The notes under the pieces were generated by a model. It did not search any database, had not been told where the DNA came from, and saw only the letters and a list, made by a program, of their open reading frames with translations. Made by a program: the position numbers and the translations under genes. Positions 26,762-34,688 of a stretch of 64,000 nucleotides of DNA are shown here, one piece after another. Position 1 is the stretch's first letter. Every line of letters starts with the position of its first letter. This DNA is from Rhizobium sp. N324 (lineage in GTDB: Bacteria > Pseudomonadota > Alphaproteobacteria > Rhizobiales > Rhizobiaceae). The stretch spans positions 186,001-250,000 of the forward strand of contig NZ_CP013635.1 in assembly GCF_001664485.1 (NCBI RefSeq). The letters are read 5' to 3'.

Positions 26762-28585
26762 CTATCTTTGGGCGGTCGAGCGATTGTCGATGACGCCGTG
26801 CAGACGGATTGCCAATTCGACGGCAAAGCGCTTTTCCGGAGTCTCGACATCAACGCCGAAGAGCTCCTGAATGCGCGAGAGCCGGTAGCGCAGCGTCGTA
26901 ACGTGCAGGCCCATCGTATCGGCGCAGGCCTGGCTGCGGCACCCCTCCTGCAGATAGGTGGAGAGCGTTTCCATATAGGGCGTCCCGTTTTCGCGATCGT
27001 GCTCGGCGATAGCGCCAACACTTTCCTGGACAAAACTACGCACGTCGCCGGCTTCCGAGGCTGCAACCAACATCGGAAGCGGCCCGAAGTCCTGAGCTGA
27101 AATAGCACCGGTCAATCCAAAGGAACGGCCGATGCGGATCATGCGGCCGCACCGCTCCCAAGCCGCCGGGTAATCGGGTAGCGTATCACAGCGGTTGCCT
27201 GAGACGACAACGGGCGCCTCGCCGAAATAGCGGCCGAGTTCCTCGGCGATGCGGCGGGTGAGCTTGGCCGTGCGCTCCTGACGCTTGCTCGTGTCATAGG
27301 GCATGAGGCAAACGACACCGCCGTCGATCGCGATCAGATTCGCCTGCACCGAAGCCTGTTGCATAATGCGCGTCAGCGTGTGTTCGACATCGACGGACGC
27401 CCCGCCGAAGGCCTTTGTCTTATCGGGGAAATCGACGACGATCATTTGCTGCGGGACGGCGAAGCTCAATCCGAGCCGCTGAGCCCGTTGCGCGACATCG
27501 CCGGCGTCCCCCCACCGGGCCTCGACGATTTCGAAGAACAGCTCGCTCTGCGTCCGGGTTTCAAAACGGAACCGGATGAAGCTGCGCATCATCTGGACGC
27601 TCAGCGCGAATTTGGCGCTGTCGAGCATCAGTAAGTCAAGATCGCTGAATTCCCGGGAGGTCGGGAAGATGATCAGCGCTCCGACCAGCTGATTGTCGAC
27701 CATCAGCGCCTCGATGCGAGCGGAGATCTTGAAACGTTGTATGCCGTCGTCGAGAAAAAGGTTGGCCGCATTCGTCGTGCCGTGTTCGATCGCATCACGC
27801 GCCGCCTTCATCAGCGGCCGGGCGAGAGTCGTGGAAGCGGCTTCCGGCCAGGAGGTCTCGTCGTATAGCGCGTTCGGTGGGCGCCCGGCGATCACCTGAT
27901 TGGCGGTGAAGTCGATCACCACCGTCGGGTTCGGCAGCATCATTCCGACCATCGCCGAAAGCGGTGCGACCGAGCCGTCGCTGAGCACATGCTCGAGCAG
28001 CGACGTATGCGCTTTCAGGGCTCGCTCGAGCCGCTGCGCCGACCGCTTCTCGGCTTCAAGCCGGTGTTCGCGCTCCACGGCGATTGCGCCCAGATGGATG
28101 ATGGTGCCGAGGAAGGCAAGATCGTCCTCCGATACTTCGGTGATCTGTCGGGCGATGACGCTGAGGACCATCGGCCGGCCTTCCGCATCCTTGCAGTTCA
28201 TGGGCAAGACCAAGACGGTGCGGTAGTCGCGATCGAAGGCTTCCGCCCGATAGCCGGGAAACTCGGCGGACTCGCGCGCATCGGGGATATAGACGGGCTC
28301 GTTTCGCTGCAGCGCGATTAAGGACGGGCTTGTCGCCAGTTCCCATTTGTCCGGCAGCTGCCGCTCTATCAGTGTCGGATCGTAGCGTACGATGACATAG
28401 GCGTAACCATGCGCGGCATCGATGCTCATGATCGATCCCAACGCCCAGTCGGCATGACGGCAAGCGGCGGCAATCAGCTGCTGGAGAACGGCCTGGAGAT
28501 CGCCGCCGCTGTTGATCTGACTGGCGACGTCTCGCAGCGACAATACACGGAACCTCTGATCCAATCGTTTTCGCCTCGTTGACAT
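26762..28585 (-). CDS. PucR/CdaR-type transcriptional regulator with N-terminal GAF domain
   Basis: 607 residues. A GAF-like sensor (residues about 25-175, with YIPDARESAEF and VLVLPMNCKDAEG), a middle region of the CdaR/GGDEF-like type, and a C-terminal PucR helix-turn-helix (LQEGCRSQACADTMGLHVTT, then LRYRLSRIQEL). Such regulators usually activate neighbouring catabolic genes in response to a small ligand bound by the GAF domain. It lies upstream of and co-oriented with the flavin reductase operon and divergent from the DUF1185 gene. Confidence 0.85.
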   Translation of the reverse strand: MSTRRKRLDQRFRVLSLRDVASQINSGGDLQAVLQQLIAAACRHADWALGSIMSIDAAHGYAYVIVRYDPTLIERQLPDKWELATSPSLIALQRNEPVYIPDARESAEFPGYRAEAFDRDYRTVLVLPMNCKDAEGRPMVLSVIARQITEVSEDDLAFLGTIIHLGAIAVEREHRLEAEKRSAQRLERALKAHTSLLEHVLSDGSVAPLSAMVGMMLPNPTVVIDFTANQVIAGRPPNALYDETSWPEAASTTLARPLMKAARDAIEHGTTNAANLFLDDGIQRFKISARIEALMVDNQLVGALIIFPTSREFSDLDLLMLDSAKFALSVQMMRSFIRFRFETRTQSELFFEIVEARWGDAGDVAQRAQRLGLSFAVPQQMIVVDFPDKTKAFGGASVDVEHTLTRIMQQASVQANLIAIDGGVVCLMPYDTSKRQERTAKLTRRIAEELGRYFGEAPVVVSGNRCDTLPDYPAAWERCGRMIRIGRSFGLTGAISAQDFGPLPMLVAASEAGDVRSFVQESVGAIAEHDRENGTPYMETLSTYLQEGCRSQACADTMGLHVTTLRYRLSRIQELFGVDVETPEKRFAVELAIRLHGVIDNRSTAQR

Positions 28586-28871
28586 CCGTCAGCGAGTATG
28601 CGCGCCCCCATCGGACAAAGCTACTTGGTTTCATAGGAAACAATCGATCTGTCTTCCGGCGAAAATAGGACGTCATACCCTGCAATCTTGAGCATCGCCG
28701 TTGCGCCGCCGCCGATTTCCGCAAAGGCATTGTCTGGCCCAGCAAGTCTCGGGACCGGTGTCCTGCTTGCTTTCGCAGGATCTTTCCGCAAGCTCTTCCT
28801 TCGGACATAGGAAGAAATTTTCCGCCGCCGCTGTAGCTTGGCGCAAGTTTTCATTTTCAGCGGTTTTTCAC
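28586..28871. promoter_or_regulatory. Divergent promoter region between the PucR-type regulator and the DUF1185 gene
   Basis: Two nested inverted repeats are visible: TCCTGC (28761-28766)/GCAGGA (28775-28780) and GCTTGC (28765-28770)/GCAAGC (28788-28793). They are candidate sites for the PucR-type regulator. A 77-codon minus-strand frame here has no convincing start. Confidence 0.35.
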
Positions 28872-29474
28872 ATGACCCTCGGCATCAGAAAATTCACGAC
28901 TTTCCTGGAAGAAACCCTCATCGAAGGCGGCAGGGCCGCCTCACGGCCCGTCAATATCGTCGTGGTCGCAGCCGTGATCCAAAATCCCTGGGCCGGCCGC
29001 GGCTTTGTCGAAGATCTCAGGCCGGAGATCAGCCGCATTGCTGGGGAGCTCAGCCACGAAATGACCGGTCGGCTGTTGCGCCAGATAGGCCCCGAGCAGA
29101 TAGAGGCTTGTGGGAAAGCGGCGGCGGTCGGAATCAATGGCGAAATCGAGCATGCCTCGGCAATGATCCACACACTGCGTTTCGGCAATCCTTTCCGCGA
29201 AGCGATCGGCGGCACAAACTATCTTGAATTTGCCAACACGCGCAATGCACCGGGGGCTCTCCTTTCCTTGCCGATGATGCACAAGAGCGAAAACGGCAAG
29301 CGATCGCATTTTCTGACAGCCAATTTCCAGATTGCTGATGCGCCTGGTCCCGACGAGATCATAGTGGCGATCGGCGCTTCGGATAGCGGTCGCGCCCATG
29401 CGCGCATCGCCGACCGCTTCCAGGATATCGCAGAGATGGAAGCGGAAAAGGCCGTGACGTTGTCGGGCATTTGA
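28872..29474 (+). CDS. DUF1185 'amino acid synthesis' family protein
   Basis: 200 residues from the ATG at 28872 (MTLGIRKFTTFLEETLIEGG). The family keeps the pattern seen here: VAAVIQNPWAGRGFVEDL, then GINGEIEHASAMIHTLRFGNPFRE. Its biochemical role is not established despite the name. It sits beside luciferase-like/flavin reductase clusters, so it probably belongs to the same pathway, though it is on the opposite strand. It is 33 bases upstream of asnC copy B, which it may drive. The ribosome-binding site is weak. Confidence 0.8.
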   Translation: MTLGIRKFTTFLEETLIEGGRAASRPVNIVVVAAVIQNPWAGRGFVEDLRPEISRIAGELSHEMTGRLLRQIGPEQIEACGKAAAVGINGEIEHASAMIHTLRFGNPFREAIGGTNYLEFANTRNAPGALLSLPMMHKSENGKRSHFLTANFQIADAPGPDEIIVAIGASDSGRAHARIADRFQDIAEMEAEKAVTLSGI

Positions 29475-29507
29475 CGAGCGCAGGAGCTGATCTTGGCGGG
29501 AGGTGGG

Positions 29508-29990
29508 ATGAAGCTCGACGCCATCGACCTGCGCATTCTCGACGCCGTCCAGCGCGACGGCCGCATCACCAAGCTGGCGCTGGCCGAAAAGGCCGGGCTA
29601 TCGCCGACGCCGTGCTGGATGCGGCTGCGCAAGCTCGAAAAGGCAGGCGTGATCACCGGCTACCACGCCCGCATCGCTCCACGGCGCATCGCGCCGGTCG
29701 CCAGCGTCATGATGGAGGTGACCCTCGCCAACCACCGCCAGGCGGATTTCGAACGCTTCGAGCGGGCCGTCGCCGCAATCCCGGAGATCGTCGCCTGCTG
29801 GTCGGTCGGCGGCGGTGTCGATTACATCCTGAAGATCATCGCGCCCGATATCGACGCCTATCAGCGGCTGGTCGACGGGCTTCTCGACCGCGAACTCGGC
29901 ATCGACCGCTACTTCACCTACATCGTCACCAAGACGGTGAAGGAGGAAACGGTGCTTCCGGTCGCTTCCTTCGCCGGATCAGATGAATAA
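29508..29990 (+). CDS. Lrp/AsnC family regulator, DoeX-like (copy B)
   Basis: 160 residues, near-identical to the protein encoded at 18345: about five substitutions, clustered in the RAM domain (KIIAPD for KIMTAD) and near the end. By eye about 21 of 480 bases differ, mostly at third positions. The match starts exactly at the ATG; upstream sequence is unrelated and carries GGGAGGTGGG. A TTG at 29493 with GGAG at good spacing would add five residues. It lies directly before the DoeC/DoeD genes, the arrangement expected for a native doeX. Confidence 0.9.
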   Translation: MKLDAIDLRILDAVQRDGRITKLALAEKAGLSPTPCWMRLRKLEKAGVITGYHARIAPRRIAPVASVMMEVTLANHRQADFERFERAVAAIPEIVACWSVGGGVDYILKIIAPDIDAYQRLVDGLLDRELGIDRYFTYIVTKTVKEETVLPVASFAGSDE

Positions 29991-30001
29991 CAGACCGCGC
30001 G

Positions 30002-30093
30002 CCAGAGCGCGTCCAAAAGGATGCGCTAAGGACGCGCTAACACTTTGAACTGGCGCATAAACCTTTCCGAATATCGATTTCGGGGTTATGCGC
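30002..30093. repeat. RIME1-like intergenic mosaic element (two large palindromes)
   Basis: First palindrome: AGCGCGTCC (30006-30014) and GGACGCGCT (30030-30038). Second: GCGCATAA (30053-30060) and TTATGCGC (30086-30093), with inner CCGAA/TTCGG pairing. Size and two-palindrome structure match the roughly 100-bp RIME1 repeats known from Rhizobium. It lies between asnC copy B and the doeC promoter repeats. Confidence 0.65.
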
Positions 30094-30094
30094 T

Positions 30095-30168
30095 AGACGA
30101 TCTCTCTGCCACGCCACCCTTCTTTAGACCGTCTCTCTCTTTTCGCCTCCACCAACAGACAATCTCTC
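30095..30168. promoter_or_regulatory. Three direct repeats at exact 31-bp spacing before doeC
   Basis: AGACGATCTCTC (30095), AGACCGTCTCTC (30126) and AGACAATCTCTC (30157) fit AGACNNTCTCTC and start exactly 31 bp apart, close to three helical turns, so all face the same side of the DNA. The last ends 47 bp before the doeC ATG. Helically phased sites of this kind suit an octameric Lrp/AsnC regulator such as the one encoded just upstream. A single further copy lies at 18841-18852. Confidence 0.6.
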
Positions 30169-30215
30169 GCCCGCTCCCGTGGAAGACTTACGTCACCGCC
30201 ACGAGGAGACTGGAC

Positions 30216-31712
30216 ATGACTGCCGTTTTTGCCCGCCCCGCCTATCATGATGCGCTGTCGCGACTTTCCGACCGCCATCTCCTGCGCGATCTCGCCTATG
30301 TCGGCGGCCGCTGGATCGCCGGCAAAACCGGCGAAAGTTTCGAGGTTACCGATCCGGCCTCCTCGGCGACGCTGGCTTGGGTTGCAAGCCTTGGCACGGA
30401 CGAGATAGAGGCGGCGATCGATGCCGCGTCAGAGGCTTTTGCCGCCTGGCGTGCCATGCTGCCGCAGAACCGGGCGGCGATCCTGCGGAAGTGGCACGAG
30501 CTGATGCTCGCGGCCAAGGAGGATCTGGCGCTGATCATGACGCTTGAGCAGGGCAAGCCGCTGGCGGAATCGCGCGGCGAAATCGATTATGCCGCCTCCT
30601 TCCTCGAATGGTATGCCGAGGAAGGCAAGCGGTTGAATGCCGAAAGTGTCACCAGCCATCTGCCGGACGCGGAAATGATCGTCCGGCGCGAGGCGCTCGG
30701 CGTTGTCGGCATTGTCACGCCCTGGAATTTTCCCTCCGCCATGGTCGCGCGCAAGGCTGCCGCAGCCCTTGCAGCCGGCTGCACGGTCGTCGCCCACCCC
30801 TCCTCCGAGACACCGCTTTCAGCGCTTGCCCTTGCCGAACTGGCCGAACGGGCCGGCATTCCTGCCGGTGTCTTCAATGTCGTTACCGGCCAAGCCGCGC
30901 CGATTGTGGGCGCTCTCTGTGACGACATCCGGGTACGTGCTTTGAGCTTTACCGGTTCGACAAGCATCGGCAAGCTTATTGTCAGCCAATGCGCCCCCAC
31001 CCTGAAGCGGCTGGTGATGGAACTCGGCGGCCACGCTCCGCTGATCGTCTTCGCCGACGCCAACGTCGATAAGGCGGTCGAGATGGCCGTCGACGCCAAG
31101 TTCGCCACATCCGGCCAGGATTGCCTTGCTGCCAACCGCATCTTTGTTCAGCGCTCGATCGCCGATGCCTTCGCCAAGGCCTTTGCCGCCCGCATCGCCG
31201 CGCTGAAGGTCGGCGCCGGGCTTGAGAATGGAAGCGAGATCGGGCCGCTGATGCATGAGCGCGCCGTCGTCAAGATCGAGGAGCAGGTCGCCGACGCGCT
31301 GGCGCAGGGCGCCCGGCTCGTCACCGGCGGCAGGCGCCATAAGGCCGGCCGGCTATTCTACGAGCCGACGCTTTTGACGGATGTGCCGGCAGGTGCCCTG
31401 ATCATGCGCGAGGAGACTTTCGGGCCTGTGGCGGCACTGACCACATTCGACACCGAAGACGAGGTCGTCGCCCGTGCCAACGATACCGAATACGGCCTCG
31501 TCGCCTATGTCGTTACCGAGAACGGCGCCCGGCAGATGCGCCTCGGCCGGGCGCTGGAGTACGGCATGGTCGCGGTCAACCGCGTGAAGATCACCGGCGG
31601 CCCGATCCCCTTCGGCGGCTGGAAGCAATCCGGTCTTGGCCGCGAGGGCTCACGCCACGGGCTCGAAGCCTTCACCGAGCTCAAATATCTCTGCATCGAC
31701 ACCGCCGCCTGA
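30216..31712 (+). CDS. doeC: Aspartate-semialdehyde dehydrogenase of ectoine catabolism (DoeC), succinate-semialdehyde dehydrogenase family
   Basis: 498 residues from the ATG at 30216 with GAGGAG-type site upstream. Catalytic Cys in SGQDCLAANR, Glu in VMELGGHAPL, NAD site FTGSTSIGKLI and PWNFPSAMVA. By sequence it falls in the GabD/SSADH family. In ectoine breakdown the DoeC enzyme oxidises aspartate semialdehyde to aspartate. The position between an AsnC regulator and a DoeD-type transaminase supports that over a GABA role, but GabD activity cannot be excluded. Confidence 0.82.
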   Translation: MTAVFARPAYHDALSRLSDRHLLRDLAYVGGRWIAGKTGESFEVTDPASSATLAWVASLGTDEIEAAIDAASEAFAAWRAMLPQNRAAILRKWHELMLAAKEDLALIMTLEQGKPLAESRGEIDYAASFLEWYAEEGKRLNAESVTSHLPDAEMIVRREALGVVGIVTPWNFPSAMVARKAAAALAAGCTVVAHPSSETPLSALALAELAERAGIPAGVFNVVTGQAAPIVGALCDDIRVRALSFTGSTSIGKLIVSQCAPTLKRLVMELGGHAPLIVFADANVDKAVEMAVDAKFATSGQDCLAANRIFVQRSIADAFAKAFAARIAALKVGAGLENGSEIGPLMHERAVVKIEEQVADALAQGARLVTGGRRHKAGRLFYEPTLLTDVPAGALIMREETFGPVAALTTFDTEDEVVARANDTEYGLVAYVVTENGARQMRLGRALEYGMVAVNRVKITGGPIPFGGWKQSGLGREGSRHGLEAFTELKYLCIDTAA

Positions 31713-31738
31713 GCACCATTTCAAGAAGAGGACAGGAC

Positions 31739-33118
31739 ATGCTCGAGAAAAGCAACGAACTCACCGCCTGGGACCGCGATCATTTCTTCCATCCCTCCAC
31801 CCACATGGGCATGCATGCGCGCGGCGAGACGCCGACCCGCGTCGTCGCCGGCGGCGAAGGCGTCTACATCACCGACACGACGGGACGCAAAAGCCTCGAC
31901 GCCTTTGCCGGGCTCTATTGTGTCAATGTCGGCTATGGCCGCCAGAAGATCGCCGACGCGATCGCCGAACAGGCGAAGGATCTCGCCTATTACCACGCCT
32001 ATGTCGGCCACGGCACGGAAGCCTCGATTGCGCTTTCGAAGATGATCATCGACCGCGCGCCTGCTGGCATGAGCCGTGTCTATTTCGGTCTTTCGGGCTC
32101 GGACGCCAATGAGACCAACATCAAGCTCATCTGGTACTACAACAACATCCTCGGCCGGCCCGACAAGAAGAAGATCATTTCGCGCTGGCGCGGTTATCAC
32201 GGCTCCGGCGTCCTGACCGGCAGCCTCACCGGCCTGGCGCTCTTCCACAATGCCTTCGACCTGCCGCGCGCACCAATCCTTCACACCGAAGCACCCTATT
32301 ATTTCCGCCGGCCCGACCGTTCGATGGACGAGGAGCAGTTCTCGCAATATTGCGCCGACAGGCTGGAAGAGATGATCCTCACCGAAGGTCCCGAGACGAT
32401 CGCTGCCTTCATCGGCGAACCGATCCTCGGCACCGGCGGCATCGTGCCGCCGCCGCAAAGCTATTGGCAGAAGATCCAGGCGGTGCTCGACAAATACGAC
32501 ATCCTGCTCGTCGCCGACGAGGTCGTCACCGGCTTCGGCCGTCTCGGCACCATGTTCGGCTCGGATCATTACGACATGAAGCCGGATCTGATCACCATCG
32601 CCAAAGGCCTGACCTCCGCCTATGCTCCCCTCTCCGGCAGCATCGTTTCGGACAAGATGTGGCAGGTGCTGGTCCAGGGTTCCGATGAATTGGGAGCGAT
32701 CGGCCACGGCTGGACCTATTCCGCCCATCCAATCTGTGCTGCCGCCGGCATTGCCAATCTCGAACTGATCGACGAACTCGGCATTGTCGAAAATGCCGGC
32801 GCGACCGGCGCTTATTTCCGCTCGGAACTGGCAAAAGCGGTGGGCAGCCACCGCAATGTCGGCGACGTCCGCGGCGACGGGCTGATGGCGGCAATCGAAT
32901 TCGTCGAGGACAGGGACGATAGAAAATTCTTCGATGCCGGGCGCAAGATCGGCCCGCAGGTCGCAGCCGCCCTTCTCGAACGCGGGGTCATCGGCCGCGC
33001 CATGCCGCAGGGCGACATCCTCGGCTTCGCCCCGCCGCTCTGCCTGACGCGTGAGGAAGCCGACATCGTGGTGAAGGCCGCAGTGGACGCGATCGAAACG
33101 GTCTTCAAGAGCAACTGA
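31739..33118 (+). CDS. doeD: Diaminobutyrate transaminase of ectoine catabolism (DoeD), class III aminotransferase
   Basis: 459 residues, fold-type I PLP enzyme. PLP lysine in TIAKGLTSAYAPL, Asp in LLVADEVVTGFGR, and the phosphate-binding SGSDANETNIKL. GHGWTYSAHP is a further family hallmark. It would move the gamma-amino group of L-2,4-diaminobutyrate to an acceptor, giving aspartate semialdehyde for DoeC. Family neighbours include omega-amino acid:pyruvate transaminases. It is 26 bases after doeC and 14 before the next gene. Confidence 0.85.
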   Translation: MLEKSNELTAWDRDHFFHPSTHMGMHARGETPTRVVAGGEGVYITDTTGRKSLDAFAGLYCVNVGYGRQKIADAIAEQAKDLAYYHAYVGHGTEASIALSKMIIDRAPAGMSRVYFGLSGSDANETNIKLIWYYNNILGRPDKKKIISRWRGYHGSGVLTGSLTGLALFHNAFDLPRAPILHTEAPYYFRRPDRSMDEEQFSQYCADRLEEMILTEGPETIAAFIGEPILGTGGIVPPPQSYWQKIQAVLDKYDILLVADEVVTGFGRLGTMFGSDHYDMKPDLITIAKGLTSAYAPLSGSIVSDKMWQVLVQGSDELGAIGHGWTYSAHPICAAAGIANLELIDELGIVENAGATGAYFRSELAKAVGSHRNVGDVRGDGLMAAIEFVEDRDDRKFFDAGRKIGPQVAAALLERGVIGRAMPQGDILGFAPPLCLTREEADIVVKAAVDAIETVFKSN

Positions 33119-33132
33119 GGAGAACAGCCCGC

Positions 33133-34206
33133 ATGACGATCCCGGAAAAGATGGCGGCCGTATTGCTGACCGGTCATGGCGGTTTGGAGAAGCTCGTCTA
33201 CGACAGGGACGTGCCCGTCCCGACGCCGGCGGAGGGCGAAGTGCTGATCCGCGTCACCGCCTGCGGCATGAACAATACCGACGTCTGGGTGCGACAGGGC
33301 GCCTACGGCACCGAGGACGATCCCTCCGCCGTCTCCAGCTGGCGCCGGCAGGGCAATACGCTGACCTTCCCACGCATCCAGGGCACCGATACGGTCGGTC
33401 ATATCGTCGGCGTTGGCGCCGGCGTCGATCCCCTACGTATCGGCGAACGCATCATGGTCGACTTCTCGATCTACAACCGTGACGACGACAGCCTTGCCGA
33501 CATCGATTACATGGGCCATGGCCGCGACGGCGGTTATGCCGAATATATGGCGCTGCCGGCCGAGAACGCCCATGTCGTCGCAACCGATCTGACCGATGTC
33601 GAACTCGCCACCTTCTGCTGCGCCTATCTGACCGGCGAGCGCATGCTCGAGAGGGCGCGGCTTGCCGCCGGCGAACGCGTCCTCGTCACCGGCGCCTCGG
33701 GCGGCGTCGGCTCGGCGATCATCCAGCTTGCGCGTGCCCGCGGCGCCATCCCGATCGCAGTCGCCGGTCCCGGCAAGGAGGCGGCGATGCTCGAGATCGG
33801 CGCCGAAGCGGTCGTCACTCGCGGCAAGGGCGATCTGGTCGAAGCCGTGCATTCCGTCAGCCGCGGCCAGCCGATCGATGTCGTCGCCGATCTCGTCGGC
33901 GGGCCGCTGTTCAACGACCTCCTGAAGATCCTGCGCCCCGAAGGCCGCTATACCACGGCCGGCGCCATCGCCGGCCCGGTCGTCCAGCTCGACCTCAGGA
34001 CCATGTATCTGAAGCAGCTGGAGCTGCACGGCTCGAGCCAGGGAAGCCGTGCCGATTTCCGCCGGCTCGTCGGCTATATCGAAAGCCGGAAGATCCGGCC
34101 CCTCGTCGGCGGCGTCTATCCGCTGTCGGAATTCCACCACGCCCAGACCGATTTCATGGCGAAGAACTTCGTCGGCAAACTGGTCGTGGTGCCCGATCAG
34201 AGATAG
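33133..34206 (+). CDS. MDR-family oxidoreductase (alcohol dehydrogenase/quinone oxidoreductase-like)
   Basis: 357 residues. N-terminal GroES-like domain, then a Rossmann domain with LVTGASGGVGSAIIQLARARG binding NAD(P)H. The catalytic zinc Cys-His pattern is partly replaced (ACGMNNTDVWVR), so it may be zinc-independent. It is co-transcribed with doeC and doeD. Its job is unknown; reduction or oxidation of a side product, or processing of hydroxyectoine-derived metabolites, are possibilities. Confidence 0.85.
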   Translation: MTIPEKMAAVLLTGHGGLEKLVYDRDVPVPTPAEGEVLIRVTACGMNNTDVWVRQGAYGTEDDPSAVSSWRRQGNTLTFPRIQGTDTVGHIVGVGAGVDPLRIGERIMVDFSIYNRDDDSLADIDYMGHGRDGGYAEYMALPAENAHVVATDLTDVELATFCCAYLTGERMLERARLAAGERVLVTGASGGVGSAIIQLARARGAIPIAVAGPGKEAAMLEIGAEAVVTRGKGDLVEAVHSVSRGQPIDVVADLVGGPLFNDLLKILRPEGRYTTAGAIAGPVVQLDLRTMYLKQLELHGSSQGSRADFRRLVGYIESRKIRPLVGGVYPLSEFHHAQTDFMAKNFVGKLVVVPDQR

Positions 34207-34248
34207 CAGCGCAGGCGAACCTTATCGGTTTTGCGGCGTTTCACGGCC

Positions 34249-34641
34249 ATGGACACGGGCAAAACGACATACCTCACCTCTGCCGAACTCGGGCGAATTC
34301 GCCGCGCTGCCGGCATAGCCCGTCTGATGGATACGGCGGTTCGATTGCCGGTCGTCGGCGTGCGGATCGGCGCGGACTCAGTCCTCGGCCTCATCCCGGC
34401 CGTCGGTGACATTGCCGGATCGCTGATCGGGCTTTTCATCATCGACGAGGCAAGGCGGCTCGGCCTTCCCGCCCACAAGCTCGCCCGCATGGCGGTCAAT
34501 CTCGGCGTCGACGCCGCCTGCGGCACGGTTCCCCTGATCGGCGATATTTTCGACGTCTATTTCAAGTCTCACCGCCGCAACGTGGCCATCATCCTCGACC
34601 ACTTCGGCGTGAGCGAGGACGAGCTGAACCGGCCCATCTGA
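34249..34641 (+). CDS. DUF4112 family membrane-associated protein
   Basis: 130 residues from the ATG at 34249; a TTG at 34231 would add six. The family motif is clear: LMDTAVRLPVVGVRIGADSV, GLIPAVGDIAGSLIGLFI (one hydrophobic segment) and GTVPLIGDIFDVYFKSHRRN. Function unknown. It is 42 bases after the oxidoreductase and convergent with thuB. Its link to ectoine use may be only positional. Confidence 0.82.
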   Translation: MDTGKTTYLTSAELGRIRRAAGIARLMDTAVRLPVVGVRIGADSVLGLIPAVGDIAGSLIGLFIIDEARRLGLPAHKLARMAVNLGVDAACGTVPLIGDIFDVYFKSHRRNVAIILDHFGVSEDELNRPI

Positions 34642-34688
34642 CGAAGCCGAGCAATCTGCAGAAGCCGCCCATGCCGTAGCGTCTTTGC

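Noticed and set aside
28621..28854. 77-codon minus-strand frame between the PucR regulator and DUF1185 genes
   Set aside because: The region must hold divergent promoters, no good ribosome-binding site precedes the start, and no domain is recognisable.
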